Positions 1-10,127 of a stretch of DNA of 64,000 bases are shown piece by piece; position 1 is the stretch's first letter, and the number at the start of each line of letters is the position of its first letter. A program made the translations under genes and the position numbers. This DNA comes from JAWKTV01 sp041398905 (GTDB lineage: Bacteria > Planctomycetota > Planctomycetia > Planctomycetales > Planctomycetaceae), in contig JAWKTV010000005.1 in NCBI GenBank assembly GCA_041398905.1, forward strand, positions 1 to 64,000, written 5' to 3'. Below the pieces are notes generated by a model. It worked only from the letters and a program-made list of their open reading frames with translations. It ran no database searches and was not told the origin of the DNA.

Positions 1-271
1 ACGAAACGGAATCCTCTGAACTTAGTGCCGACCGGAGTCCGCAGCGAACGCGGGGGAAGCTGGGTCGGACCGAAGGAGTTGTGTCGGCCGACCTATAGAC
101 GAGGCCGGAACCCCGATGCCCGCGGCCGCTGCCTTGGCTTCCGCTGCATCGGCGGGACCGAGTTCCTAACTGAGTAAGGCTGGCTGCAGCTCAATCGCCA
201 AGACCATTCCAACGGTCAGTGAAGCCGCGTTTGAACTTCGCTATCGATCGAACGAACAGCCGACGCTTCAA
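1..271. other. left edge, no gene recognised
   Basis: No open frame with recognisable protein similarity and no RNA gene was seen here. The stretch lies downstream of the minus-strand DUF3472-type gene and may hold its terminator, but no clear hairpin with a T run was found. Confidence 0.4.
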
Positions 272-1403
272 TCACTCACTCAGCCGCACCACCAGCGGCT
301 CTGACGCGCGGCCCAGAATGTCATCGCAGCGGACAACATAGTGCAGCTTCTGCGGGTCGGCACCTTGCGGCAGCACAAGGTCCGCCGTTCTTCCATGCGG
401 CTCGATCCGCTGTGCCTCCGCGAGCGGGGCACCCGTCCCCTCCGCATTGTCGAACGCCTGCACCGCGTAGCGGAATTGGGGCGTGCTCTTCGGATCAACC
501 TCCCAGGTGAGACGGACCGCACCCGCAACGTTGGTTCGTGCGTTCGCTGAGACAATGCTGATCACCGCGTAGTCGGGGGCCGACTCGTCGCGCTCGATCG
601 CGAGCTTTGACGGATTCGCGACCGTCGCCACAGTATCCGCGCCGCCAGCGGACATGAAGTAGTACGGGCCGGTCTCGTCGCGGGCCACCCCCGCGTTCCA
701 GTTCATGCGGTAGTTGAACGAGCGCTTACCCTCCGTGAGGTCCCAACTGTTCACCGAGTACCGTGCCGACTGAAACGCGTGCCATTCGCCCGAGAGCTTC
801 CGCTTCCAGCCGCGTCGCAGGTGAGTCGTGCGGGAGTTCTTGCCGGTCTCGAGCCAGTCTTCAATAAACGAGTCGTTGCCGCCGATCAGGAAGGCATCCT
901 TGGCGGCGACATCCATCGTGACCAGATGCGTCCACGCGCCCGTCCGGTCGGACCGCACCCAGAATCCATACAGTGTGTGCTCACTTTCGGTCCAGCAGCG
1001 AGTCACCAGCGTGTACCAGACCCCCCGCTCCCAGCCGAGTTCAAAGTTCCAGGACTTCAGCCCGGTCCCCTCGCCGCCAAAGTTTTCAATCTTCGTGCCG
1101 GGATCGTGGTACACCGCCTTGATCGGGGCGGCGTGTTCCTGGTGATCCCAGATGGAAAAGATGTAGTTGTGCCCCTTTGGGTGCGCTGAATCCCCGCATA
1201 GCCCGCCGCTTTGCCGCCCCACCCCAGCGCTCGTAGTAGGTGAACATCGCTTCCCCATCCTCGGGGACCCGCACCTCGTTGATGAGGATGTCACCCGGGA
1301 AGCTCGCGTCGTCGTAAACCAGATGCGACGACGGCGCGGCGTTCTCGCCGGCCAGGGCGGTCAGCGAGCAACTCAACCACAGCAGCAACGCGAGAGACTT
1401 CAC
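272..1403 (-). CDS. exported DUF3472-type protein, frameshifted
   Basis: The reading starts at 1403 with a hydrophobic signal peptide (MKSLALLLWLSCSLTALAG) and stays open to about 1200, ending near YYERWGG. The next reading frame then takes over (KGHNYIFSIWD, then a W-Y-T-L-V-T-R region typical of DUF3472) and runs to the TGA at 272. The two parts make one secreted protein of about 375 residues: an N-terminal carbohydrate-binding-like beta domain, the DUF3472 core and a C-terminal fibronectin-like segment. One indel between about 1195 and 1225 explains the break. The family has no firmly known reaction and is usually found among exported carbohydrate-related proteins. The gene is co-directional with the cytochrome c protein upstream, 147 bases away. 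Confidence 0.7.
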
Positions 1404-1507
1404 GAGACGTCACCTCAGGAGTAGATCGAGCTGCTTCACGGCCCCAGCGGACATGCTCCGCGCGATCGCGCTCGGAGACACGGTCGTAACAACATGCAAC
1501 CGGTTGA

Positions 1508-1528
1508 CCCGGCCTTGCCAAGGCCGGG
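1508..1528 (-). terminator. hairpin after the cytochrome c gene
   Basis: A perfect 9-bp inverted repeat (CCCGGCCTT / AAGGCCGGG) with a 3-base loop lies just downstream of the stop codon at 1551. There is no T run, so intrinsic termination is only a guess. Confidence 0.35.
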
Positions 1529-1550
1529 CTTTGGTTCCGTCGTCACCGCG

Positions 1551-4073
1551 TTACTTGAACGCCTCGTGATCCGGATCGCCACCCGACTTGAGGTATGCGA
1601 TCAGGTCAAGAATCTCTTCCTCGCTGAAACGGTCGAGCAGGTCCTCGGGCATCATCGACACCCTGGCAGGCTGGACGAGTTCAATCTGGTCGCGATTCAC
1701 CGCCTCCAGCGCGGACGGATCGAACATGTTGGTCATCACCTGCAGATTCTTGCCATTCAAGTTGATCACCCGACCGGTAATGGTCCGGCCGTCATCGAGT
1801 ACGAACTGCGTCATCTCGTACTGATCGGAGATCACCTTGCTCGGCTCGATCATCGACTCCAGCAAGTTCTGGTGATTGAAGCGGCTGCCGACGCCGGTGA
1901 GGTCCGGGCCAACGCTGCCCCCTTCGCCCTGCACCCGGTGACACTTGAAGCATGCCGCCTGCGCGAACAGCTCGCGGCCCTGCTCGAAGTTACGGCCCTG
2001 CAGCTTCGCATCGATTACCGGCAATAGCTCAGCGACGCTGTAGTCCTTCACGATCGGTCGGCTCGACAGCTCGGCGATCGGGTCGACCGGCTCCACCTTC
2101 GCGGAGAGAATCGGCTCCAGCAGTTTCCGGTCGACTTCATCGAGCCGGGCGATCGCCTCGTCGCGAATGTTGCTGAGGAACCCGCCATACGACATCCCGC
2201 CCCGGCCAGAAGCCGCCTCGTGGAACCAGCTGAAGTACGCCTCATGTGCCGCCGGGGTCCACGTTTCGGTCAGGTCTTTGAGGATGAGCGCGAACTGAAT
2301 CTGATCTTCCTGTGTTCGCGCGGCGACGAGTTGCTCGACGACCCGCTCCGCGATGTGCGGGGCTTCAAGGTAGACGAGCACCGCGGCGATCTCACGATTG
2401 ATACGGCGATCGCTCGCCGGGAAATGGCCATCGAGAGCAACCAGGGCTCTGGTTCGGTCGGCCGAAGACGGGTGGCCAAGTCGCGAGAACGTGAGCGACC
2501 AAGCTCGCAGCAGGTCGAGACGCTGCTCGGTGCTGAGCGGCTTCCAGTCGATCCGTGCGAGCGATTCGACCGTGCCGGACTGTTGAGCCGCACTCCCGTG
2601 CCGAGCGAGCGCGATGACCGCCTGCATGCTCGCCAGAGGGTTCTGCTCTTCAATCGCCCGGGCACGCCACTTCACCACCGGCTGATGTTCGAGCGCGATG
2701 CGGGCCGCAGAGCGAATGGTGCGGTCGGCGTGACTGAGATGCTGCCAGATGAAATCAAGGTCGTCATCGACACCTGCGACATGCAGGGCCTCCAGTTGCC
2801 GACGCAGCTCTCGCAGCGGCTGTCCTGCGTCGGCCTTCGATTCGACGGGCGCGGTGGCTTCCTCGCCGGTGTAGGTCACTCGGTACAGGCCCGACTGTGT
2901 TTCGCGGCCGCCAATCGTCAGGTACAGCGAACCATCCGGGTGTACGACCATGTCGGTCACCGGCAGCGGCTGGAGCGGTGAGGAACTTCTCGGCCTCGCC
3001 GGTGTAGGTCGCTCCGTCCGGCCGCATGTGAACAGCATAGACGGTGCCATAGCTCCAGTCGGCGATGAACAGGGGCCCTGCTGGTACTTGGCCGGGAATT
3101 TTGCCCCCGTGCCGAAGGTGATGCCGGTGGGTGAGCCGGGGCCGATGTCGACGACCGAGCCAAAGCTGTCGGGGTAGTACTCAGGCCACTTGCCGGTGCC
3201 GCTCCGCCAGCCAAAATCGACGCCGCTGACAACGTGATTCACCCGTGTGGGCCGGTACCAGGGGGTGCCGATGTCCCACTCCATGTCGGCGTCGTAGGTG
3301 AACAGCTCGCCAGCGGTGTTGAAGGCGATGTCGTATTCGTTGCGGAAGCCGATCGCGACCAGTTCAAACGACTTCCCTTCGGGGTCGGTCCGGGCGATCC
3401 AGCCGCCGGGAGCGAGCCGCCCGCGTGCATGGCCGCGGGCGTCCCACATGCGGCTGAGCAGGAAGTCTTCGTCCCAGACCTGCGGGACGCGGGAGGTCTC
3501 CTGGTCGGGCGGCTGCACATGGTTGCCGGCACACACGTAAATCGACTTGCCATCAGGACTAAGGACAACGCCGTGCGGGCCGTGCTCGGTGTGACCATCA
3601 AACTCGCGGAGCTGCGTGAGCGTGTCGTACTTGTCGTCGCCATTGGTGTCCTGAGCGCGGTACAACCCGGACGGCACCGGTGGTTTGCCGGAGTTCTTCG
3701 TCTGATTAGCGTTGACGGAGATGTACAGCGAGTCGAAGGCGTACAGCAGCCCCTGGGCCATGCCGATCTCCAGATCGATCGGCTCGATCGTCGGCCCGGC
3801 GGGGTTCTTGGCGAGGTCCACGCCGACAGGCTGCGGCGTGACCCGATACAACTTGCCGTATTGGTCACAAGTGATGAGCCGGCCCTTATCGTCGACGGTC
3901 AGGCTGACCCAGCTCCCCTGCTCTTCCCGCGGAACCGAGTAAAGCAACTCGGCCTGAAAGCCCGGAAGCGTGCGGATGCTCTCGACCGGCGTTGCCCCGA
4001 GTTCGGCCCGAACGCCGGTGGTGAGCAGTGCAACAAAGGTCGCCAGTAAGCTGACAAAGACAATGCGGGGCAT
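1551..4073 (-). CDS. exported beta-propeller / HEAT / cytochrome c protein
   Basis: An 840-residue exported protein of the planctomycete-verrucomicrobial membrane-bound dehydrogenase type. After a signal peptide (MPRIVFVSLLATFVALL) comes a glucose/sorbosone dehydrogenase-like propeller (about residues 30-400), a helical HEAT-like part (about 430-630) and a C-terminal haem domain with one CxxCH (CFKCH). The last part, with GPDLTGVGSRF and a MMP-containing segment, matches the Pirellula/Verrucomicrobium haem-binding family. It is probably a periplasmic electron-transfer or sugar-oxidising protein; the substrate is unknown. I start at 4073 because the signal peptide begins there, although the frame is open further upstream. 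Between about 2985 and 3085 the protein makes no sense in this frame but reads normally in a neighbouring one, so two compensating indels are likely. Confidence 0.85.
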   Translation of the reverse strand: MPRIVFVSLLATFVALLTTGVRAELGATPVESIRTLPGFQAELLYSVPREEQGSWVSLTVDDKGRLITCDQYGKLYRVTPQPVGVDLAKNPAGPTIEPIDLEIGMAQGLLYAFDSLYISVNANQTKNSGKPPVPSGLYRAQDTNGDDKYDTLTQLREFDGHTEHGPHGVVLSPDGKSIYVCAGNHVQPPDQETSRVPQVWDEDFLLSRMWDARGHARGRLAPGGWIARTDPEGKSFELVAIGFRNEYDIAFNTAGELFTYDADMEWDIGTPWYRPTRVNHVVSGVDFGWRSGTGKWPEYYPDSFGSVVDIGPGSPTGITFGTGAKFPAKYQQGPCSSPTGAMAPSMLFTCGRTERPTPARPRSSSPLQPLPVTDMVVHPDGSLYLTIGGRETQSGLYRVTYTGEEATAPVESKADAGQPLRELRRQLEALHVAGVDDDLDFIWQHLSHADRTIRSAARIALEHQPVVKWRARAIEEQNPLASMQAVIALARHGSAAQQSGTVESLARIDWKPLSTEQRLDLLRAWSLTFSRLGHPSSADRTRALVALDGHFPASDRRINREIAAVLVYLEAPHIAERVVEQLVAARTQEDQIQFALILKDLTETWTPAAHEAYFSWFHEAASGRGGMSYGGFLSNIRDEAIARLDEVDRKLLEPILSAKVEPVDPIAELSSRPIVKDYSVAELLPVIDAKLQGRNFEQGRELFAQAACFKCHRVQGEGGSVGPDLTGVGSRFNHQNLLESMIEPSKVISDQYEMTQFVLDDGRTITGRVINLNGKNLQVMTNMFDPSALEAVNRDQIELVQPARVSMMPEDLLDRFSEEEILDLIAYLKSGGDPDHEAFK

Positions 4074-4557
4074 TGGGAATCCCGTGAGAAATGAAGTAAC
4101 AGGCGGCACACCCGTGCCGACCGCGAGTTGCGTGGGGCAACAACGAGGTTCAACCCCACCTGCCCGCACGTGCAGCAATGTTGGCCAATGCGTCTTGCCA
4201 ATTCAAGCAAGTCGTCCGCGCACCGCTTGTTACGTCGAACCGCGCTTGACCCTGCGAGAAACCGTGCCGTAGACTGCCGGTTTGCCATGCGCGGTTTCGC
4301 GGGTGGCGAAACTCCGTAGCGAGTCCATGCCACGTCACGTATCTGTGTCATTCATCTTTGTCGCTGCGTCGCTGCCGCGGCGTTGCAGGGAATTGGCGGT
4401 TCTGGCTGGCGGTGCGGATGGTGTTGGGGCCCCGTTGGCCTCGTGCATCAGCCACATCGAACAGGGACTGGCGTCAGTTTTTTTGTTCAAACTTTCAATT
4501 TCGTCACCCGGGCCACGAATCCGATTTGCCAGCCCGGCGACTGGGGGATGATCCCGA
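4074..4557. other. divergent intergenic region
   Basis: This 484-base gap separates the minus-strand cytochrome c gene from the plus-strand phosphoesterase and must carry both promoters. Short frames on both strands show no family resemblance. I see no RNA gene. Confidence 0.4.
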
Positions 4558-5301
4558 GTGAAGGCAATTATCAGCGACATTCACGGTAACCTCGAAGCCC
4601 TGCAGGCTGTCTTGGCGGACATCCGCTCGCAGCCGGTCGAAGAGATTTACTGTCTGGGAGACATCATCGGGTATGGTCCCAACCCGCGCGAGTGCATCGA
4701 TCTGGTGATGGCGAACGCCAAGGTCACAATCATCGGCAACCACGATCAGGCGGCGTTGTTTGATCCCGAGGGGTTCAATCCCGGTGCCGAACGGGCGATC
4801 TTCTGGACGCGATCGCAACTCGAAACCGGCGATCCCGAAGGGAACGAGCGTCGGTGGGGGTTCCTGGGTGACCTCCCTCGGATGAAGCGCGAGCCGGAGT
4901 TCCTGTTCGTCCATGGCTCAGCCCGTAACCCGCTCAACGAGTACGTCTTCCCCGAGGACATTTACAACCAGCGAAAGTTAGAGCGCATCTTTGGTCTGGT
5001 GGAAAAGTATTGCTTTCAGGGGCACACGCACATACCCGGTGTCTTTACCGAGGGCTACAACTTCCAGTCGCCGGATGAGTTCGACCACGTTTACCAACTG
5101 GGCGACCGCAAGGTGCTGGTCAACGTCGGATCCGTCGGTCAACCGCGAGATGGCGACAACCGCGCCTGCTACGTGCTGCTGGACGGCAAGACGATCCGCT
5201 ATCGCCGCGTGCCGTACGACTTCAATCAGACCGCTGAGAAGATCTACCCGATTCCCGAACTCGACAATTTCCTGGGAGACCGGTTGCGGGACGGGCGGTA
5301 A
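4558..5301 (+). CDS. metallophosphoesterase (YfcE/MJ0936-like)
   Basis: A 247-residue soluble calcineurin-like phosphoesterase. All metal-binding motifs are present: SDIHG at 6-10, GDIIGYGP at 34-41, GNHD at 60-63, VHGS near 118-121 and GHTH at 155-158. The family hydrolyses phosphodiesters or phosphomonoesters with a two-metal centre; the natural substrate cannot be told from sequence. The start is a GTG at 4558, directly before the first beta strand, and gives the usual family length. The gene stands alone, 273 bases upstream of yidC and in the same direction; I saw no gene or clear signal in that gap. Confidence 0.88.
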   Translation: MKAIISDIHGNLEALQAVLADIRSQPVEEIYCLGDIIGYGPNPRECIDLVMANAKVTIIGNHDQAALFDPEGFNPGAERAIFWTRSQLETGDPEGNERRWGFLGDLPRMKREPEFLFVHGSARNPLNEYVFPEDIYNQRKLERIFGLVEKYCFQGHTHIPGVFTEGYNFQSPDEFDHVYQLGDRKVLVNVGSVGQPRDGDNRACYVLLDGKTIRYRRVPYDFNQTAEKIYPIPELDNFLGDRLRDGR

Positions 5302-5574
5302 TGCTGTGAGGTGGCGGCTTGGCGCGCGGCTCCCGCTGTTTCAGACTTCCACCGGACGACAAAGTTCCCGCGCCGCCGTGCGGAACAGCCCCAGTGCCAC
5401 TGCATCTCCGTTTTGGAGGTGCTCCACACCCCGTTGTATCGCCCGGCTAGCCAAGATTGTGACCTGCGGACCGTCGCCAATGGCTCGGCGACTTGCAGTC
5501 TTTCGGGTCGCCACTGTAGTTCCGGACGCATGTGCGTCCGCTGTTTTCACTGAAACCGCTAAGTACCGGCCGTC

Positions 5575-7717
5575 ATGGACGCTCGTCGCCAAATCGTTAC
5601 GTTCGTCTTCATGTTCGGCTTCATCGTCCTGTGGATGAACGTCGCCCCGCGGCTGTTTCCGCAGTTCTTCCCCAAGCCGCAGCCCAAACCCAACGTGGCT
5701 CAGCCGGCGGACCCGGATGCCGGGCCACGTCCAGTCGGCGACGCTGGCATCAACGGCGATGACCAGAACATCGAGGGCAACGAGCCAGCTATCGCTGGCG
5801 ACCCCGATGACGCGACGGTAGCGGGTCCAGACGCCCCCGCCCCGGCCGAGGCTCCACAGACGGCGAAGCTCCCGGAGTTCCTCGCCAGAGAGATTCCACT
5901 GGGTGACGCCAAGGCCGGCTTTCTGCAGGAGTTGATGCTGACGACCCGCGGTGCGGCGATCGAGTGGCAACGGCTTACCGAAAAGGACTACGTCGAGGTC
6001 GACCGCAGCGGCCCCCTCAAGCTGCTGGGCAATGGCGAACCAACCACGCTGCGGACGCTCGCAGTCAGCACCACCGCCTTCGATGACGGCCTGGAGCAGG
6101 CAGGCAAGTCCCTCGCCAGTGTCGATTGGGAGTTTGTCGAGAAATCGTCCGAGCGGATCCCCGATAGCGACGCCTGGCAGAAGGTGGTCTTCCGTTACCC
6201 GTCTCCCAACGGCCAGTGGGAGGCGATCAAGACGTTCGCGGTGAAGTCCGGCCAGGAGATTGACCCCGAGACCGACCCGCAGGGCTACCTGGTCGATGTG
6301 ACACTGACGTTCCGCAACCTGGGCGACCAGCCGGCGACCCTCACCTATGACCTGCAAGGCCCAGTCGGCCTGCCGATCGACTTTCCTGAAACAGACCGCT
6401 ACTTCCGCGAAGTCGAAGCTGGGACGCTCGAAGACCCGTCCGATCCTGATGACGTCTCCCACGTGCAGTACACCGCTGCGGGACTCGTCAGCGAAGTTGC
6501 CGATGCGAAAGAGAAGCAGGCGCTGCCTCCTTCATGGACCTACCCCGTGAAGTGGGCCGGCGTTGACGTGCAGTTCTTCGCGACGCTGCTCATTCCGGCG
6601 GAGAACCAGCTCGAGGATCGCAATGGCGACGGCAAACCCGACGCCTATTTCAAAGCGGTGCAACCAACGGTGGTCGCCGAAACCGCCGAGTCGCAGCACA
6701 GCGACATCAGCCTGCTCTTCCGGTCGAACCCGGTGCAGGTCGGCGTTGGCGCGAACAACGAAGTCACGCACACGTTCCAGATCTTCCTGGGCCCCAAACG
6801 GGCCAAGCTGCTGAAGACCTTTGAGGCCGAAGATGTCATCAGCTTTGGGTGGTTCTCGTTCATCAGCAAGCTGATGCTCGGACTGCTGAACTTCTTCCAT
6901 CACAGCCTGCTACTCCCGTATGGCATCGCGATCATCCTGTTGACGGTCGTCGTGCAGGCATGATGTTCCCCATCTCGAAGAAGCAGGTGGCGAATGTCCA
7001 GAAGATGAAGGACATCAATCCAAAGTTGCAGGAGATCAAGACCAAGTACGCAGGCGACAAGGAAGCGATGACCCGCGCGCAACTGGAGCTGATGCGCAAG
7101 CATGGCTACAACCCGGTCGCTGGCTGCCTGCCGCTCATCCTGCAGTTGCCGATCTTCATCGGCCTGTACAACGCCCTCAACAACGCGGTCGATCTGCGGA
7201 TGGCGAAGTTCCTCTGGATCGACAACCTCGCCGCCCCCGACAACCTGTTCGACCTCCCCTTCAACCTCCCGTTCCTCGGCAGCCAGTTCAATCTGCTGCC
7301 GTTGATCACCATCGTGCTGTTCATCATTCAAAACAAGCTGTTCACCCCGCCGCCGACGAATGAGGAACAGGCGCTGCAGCAGAAGATGATGAACTTCATG
7401 ATGATCTTCTTCGGCGTGATGTTCTATCACGTACCGGCCGGACTGTGCGTGTACTTCATCGCTTCGAGCCTCTGGGGCATCTGCGAGCGAAAACTGCTCG
7501 ATCGGCACCGCAAAACACTGGAAGCCGCCGGGGGGTGCTCGACCTGCAAGAAGGAACCGGCTACACCAAAACGGACGGGACGAAGAATTCGCCGGAAGAC
7601 TCAAAGCAACCCGGTTTCCTCGCTCGCCTGCTGGAGGCGGCCGACGCCGCGAAGCAGCAGCAGAACGGCCAAAGTTCCGGTGGCGATCGCCGTACGAAGT
7701 CGAAGACCGGTAAGTAG
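5575..7717 (+). CDS. yidC: membrane protein insertase YidC, two frameshifts
   Basis: YidC/Oxa1 inserts proteins into the inner membrane, alone or with SecYEG. The gene starts at 5575 with an N-terminal anchor (FVFMFGFIVLWM), followed by an acidic Pro/Ala-rich linker and the large periplasmic domain. The core starts near GIAIILLTVVV at about 6940. There one base is missing: the frame stops at 6963, while the next frame goes straight on with MMFPISKKQ and the conserved helices (GCLPLILQLPIFIGLYNAL; FYHVPAGLCVYF). A second shift near 7535, inside a run of six G, moves the basic C-terminal tail (ending KSKTGK) into the third frame, with its stop at 7715-7717. YidC is normally essential and no other copy is in view, so these are probably sequence errors. 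The product would be about 713 residues. Confidence 0.9.
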
Positions 7718-7940
7718 CACCCGCCCCTGCCCGGCGACCGCAGGGACGCCTCTGACGAGGCTCCCGTCCCCGCAACCGTTGTTCCGCCGCCTGGAATAGT
7801 GCGGCGTCACGCCCGCTGGCCCCGCGCGAGGCGAGCACATCGTGGCCCTGGAACGATGTCTGTCACTTGACCGATGCTCCAGTCCTGACTCAGTTGAAAA
7901 TTGAATCGGGTTCTGGTCGGGTCAGTCCAACCCGACTGGA
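7718..7940. other. gap between yidC and the intron relic
   Basis: No gene recognised. If the adjacent intron relic is real, its end may include eroded intron sequence. No reverse-transcriptase residues were found in any frame. Confidence 0.35.
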
Positions 7941-8018
7941 GAGCCGGATGCGGGAAGCCCGCCCATTCAGTTCGGAGGGAGGGGAGGCTGAATGCAATCC
8001 GACTTCTTGACCCCTATC
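7941..8018 (+). mobile_element. group II intron 3'-end relic (domains V-VI)
   Basis: Positions 7941-7973 resemble the 34-base catalytic domain V hairpin of bacterial group II introns: it begins GAGCCGGATGCGGG, has a short AAG loop and ends CAGTTC, with the AGC triad in place. It is followed by a GGAGGGAGGGGAGG stretch, a variable stem, and an end reading TTGACCCCTATC. That is the usual form of domain VI and the intron 3' end, with an unpaired A (8010) eight bases before the boundary near 8018. The 3' strand of domain V has at least one mismatch (C opposite A). No maturase gene or 5' end is nearby, so this is a truncated, inactive remnant. The identification is from pattern memory, not a covariance search. 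Confidence 0.55.
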
Positions 8019-8123
8019 GAGTCTGCAACGGGCTGTTAGGAGCTCTCCAGCGGTCTGTGAGCGCCTCACAAGTCGCCTGCTGAACCATGCTGGTTCGTCG
8101 CCATTGCGTACGTGTTGGGCCGG

Positions 8124-8252
8124 TTACTTCCCCTTGGGGGCCTGCGAGTGCCGCGAGCGGAGCGCCGCCTGCTGGTTGCGCATCTGCCGCTGCTTCAAGT
8201 GCGGCTGCTTGGAGGCGGGCGTGCGGACGGTCTGGTGCTTGCGGTCGGCCAT
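8124..8252 (-). CDS. possible small basic protein
   Basis: A 42-residue reading frame starting MADRKHQTVRTP and rich in Lys, Arg and Gln. It lies between the intron relic and the HD-GYP gene on the opposite strand. No family recognised and no clear ribosome binding site, so it may not be a gene. Confidence 0.25.
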   Translation of the reverse strand: MADRKHQTVRTPASKQPHLKQRQMRNQQAALRSRHSQAPKGK

Positions 8253-8574
8253 GACTTGAGTTGTATCGCGCCGGGTTGCCGAGGTCGAGAGGGTGTTCGC
8301 AGTGGGCGCTCCGGCGAATTCTCCCCGTTGCCGCCACCCCATCGTCGCGATTGAACGTGACGATGCCGCACCGGAAAACTCGTGCTATTCGCGAGGATGC
8401 CTGTAATCGTCAGCCGGCCGATGTTTCCGAATCGCTGCAATCGCTACAGGCCCGGGATTCGTGGACGGGCGTTACCCGGATCGATGAATCCGGAAAGCAA
8501 CATGCCGAAACCGAACTACCTTTGCAGTGCGGCGCCGGCAACGCCTCGATCGGCTCGCTTCAAGGAGCATCCTG
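8253..8574. other. gap before the HD-GYP gene
   Basis: No gene recognised. The only clear signal is AGGAG at 8563-8567, seven bases before the GTG start at 8575. Confidence 0.35.
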
Positions 8575-8650
8575 GTGAACTTCATTCGATCTCATCGAGC
8601 GTTCCTCACGCTCATCGGCGCTCAGGCGGTTTGTCTGGCATTCGCCCTGT
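8575..8650 (+). pseudogene. 5' end of the IS-split HD-GYP gene
   Basis: A GTG at 8575 follows AGGAG at 8563-8567. It opens a frame that encodes an N-terminal membrane helix (FLTLIGAQAVCLAFAL) and is cut after 25 codons by the IS at 8651. If the IS and one copy of CTGT are removed, the frame joins exactly to 10128 and reads on (LWAQDKFVAAHQ). This is therefore the displaced start of the gene continued at 10128-11207. Confidence 0.75.
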
Positions 8651-8679
8651 GCTGCACTTTCTGAAAAACGCCTAGCGTT
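8651..8679. repeat. IS terminal inverted repeat, left
   Basis: Begins GCTGCACTTTCTGAAAAACG. It matches the reverse complement of 10099-10127 at 28 of 29 positions. Confidence 0.9.
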
Positions 8680-8703
8680 AGACAGTGATGCGGAGCAGGC
8701 GTG

Positions 8704-10008
8704 TTAGTAGGGTGCGGAATTTCCGGGTGAGCGGGCGGGGAGCCGAGCCGTCGAGAATTCTTGCGTCAGGCAGGCCGCCTGCAGGGCTTTGCGGCGGTCG
8801 GCGTGGCTCGGACGTCGGTCGGCGCGGTCCCAGGGCGAGTCCTCCCGATGCACCAGTTCCGCCGCCGGGCGGTCCCAGGCCCACAGTTCCACCAGCGTGT
8901 AGAGCCACAAGTTGACGTGCCAGGCGGCGATGTTCGCCCACAGGTTCCGCACCTGCTGCTGGCCGCTGCCCCAGACCTCCTTCACGTCGTGGAACACTTG
9001 CTCGATCGCCGCGCGGTCGGCGAAGCACTCGATGATCTCCCGCGCCGGCGCGTCCACGTCCGAGCAGTAGAAGAACTGCGGCCCCGTCGGCTCCGCGACG
9101 ATCACCACCCGGATCGTTCCGCCGAACGGGGGGTACGTCGCCAGGAACGTCTTGGTCTGCTTCACCACCTCCGCGCCGTACACCGAGACGGTCGTCGGCT
9201 CCCAACCGTGACGATGGGCGGCGCGCTTGGCCAGGGAGAGGCGATTCAGACCGTACGTCCGTGGGCGGCCGCGGCGTTTGGTCTTCTGCACCGGCGGCAG
9301 GTCGTGGAGCGCGGCGTCCTTGCGGAGCCGGCCGACGAGCGTCACGCCCGCCTTGAGCAGCGGACGCGCGAACGGCCGCTTGGCGTAGGCGCCGTCGGCC
9401 ACGCACCACACCGCTTTGCCGTGGGCCTGCAGGGTTGTGGCAGCGCGGAGGACCAGGTCGGCCGCTTGTTCGAGCTTGGTCTGGAACATCCAGCGGCAAC
9501 GCTTCGGGAGCTTGGGCACGTCCTGCGCGCGGACGTACAGCCAAGAGTAGATCGGCAGGCCGATGGTCCCCCACAGCCGATGCCGCACCACCACCGCCAG
9601 CGTCACCCACACGTGTCCGTAGCAGAACGCCTTGCCGGTCGGCCCCGGCGTGGGGTCGTGGTGGATGCCCGCCCCCTGCACTTTGGGTCCGTAGCGTTTG
9701 GTGGGGGAGTCGTCGATCGCCAGCAGCACCCGCTCGTGGTCCTTCAGCACCTTCAGCAGCACGAGCACCAGCAGCCGCCCGCCGATGTCCCGCCACCGCC
9801 GGCCGAGGCTCTGCAGGAAGTAGTAGCAGTTCTGAAAGTCCGGGCTGAGACCCGCCGCGCGAATCCACGCCGCGACGACCCGCCGCCCACCCGCGAACAG
9901 CACGCCCCAGAGGAGCGCCGCCAGCCGCCCCCGCAGCCGCCCGTGCAGCGGCGCGGCGAGCCAGTCGATCGAGTGGTTCCAATCCTGCGGAGCGTGGTAG
10001 GATGCCAT
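8704..10008 (-). CDS. DDE transposase of the IS (IS701-like)
   Basis: A 434-residue transposase filling the element. A likely catalytic triad can be placed: Asp in AIDDSPTKRYG, Asp in CVADGAYAKRP and Glu in ADRAAIEQVFHDVKE. The segment GAGIHHDPTPGP after the first Asp is typical of this transposase group as I know it. It would cut and paste the element through its 29-bp ends. The frame is intact, unlike many genes nearby. A long antisense frame on the plus strand (8761-10041) is a shadow caused by high GC. Confidence 0.88.
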   Translation of the reverse strand: MASYHAPQDWNHSIDWLAAPLHGRLRGRLAALLWGVLFAGGRRVVAAWIRAAGLSPDFQNCYYFLQSLGRRWRDIGGRLLVLVLLKVLKDHERVLLAIDDSPTKRYGPKVQGAGIHHDPTPGPTGKAFCYGHVWVTLAVVVRHRLWGTIGLPIYSWLYVRAQDVPKLPKRCRWMFQTKLEQAADLVLRAATTLQAHGKAVWCVADGAYAKRPFARPLLKAGVTLVGRLRKDAALHDLPPVQKTKRRGRPRTYGLNRLSLAKRAAHRHGWEPTTVSVYGAEVVKQTKTFLATYPPFGGTIRVVIVAEPTGPQFFYCSDVDAPAREIIECFADRAAIEQVFHDVKEVWGSGQQQVRNLWANIAAWHVNLWLYTLVELWAWDRPAAELVHREDSPWDRADRRPSHADRRKALQAACLTQEFSTARLPARSPGNSAPY

Positions 10009-10098
10009 CCGTGGCTCTCCGGGGCGGTGCTGACGTCGTGAGAAACATCAGTCTGCCTTGAGAGCCACATTCTTGTGGAGCCCAATCGCCGGCAACGG

Positions 10099-10127
10099 AA
10101 CGCCAGGCGTTTTTCAGAAAGTGCAGC
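10099..10127. repeat. IS terminal inverted repeat, right
   Basis: Reverse complement of 8651-8679 with one mismatch. It abuts the CTGT target duplication at 10128-10131. Confidence 0.9.

Larger units (their letters stand above)
8651..10127 (-). mobile_element. complete IS, IS701-like, 1,477 bp
   Basis: The element is bounded by 29-bp terminal inverted repeats with one mismatch and flanked by a 4-bp direct repeat, CTGT (8647-8650 and 10128-10131), the target duplication. It carries one transposase gene on the minus strand. A 4-bp duplication and a DDE transposase fit the IS701 family, but that assignment is from memory. Intact ends, an intact transposase and a visible target duplication suggest a fairly recent insertion. 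Confidence 0.9.

Noticed and set aside
5341..6462. Minus-strand frame of 373 codons over yidC
   Set aside because: Antisense shadow of the conserved yidC periplasmic domain.
8761..10041. Long plus-strand frame (426 codons) opposite the transposase
   Set aside because: It is an antisense shadow of a high-GC gene, with Arg/Val/His-rich translation and no family resemblance.
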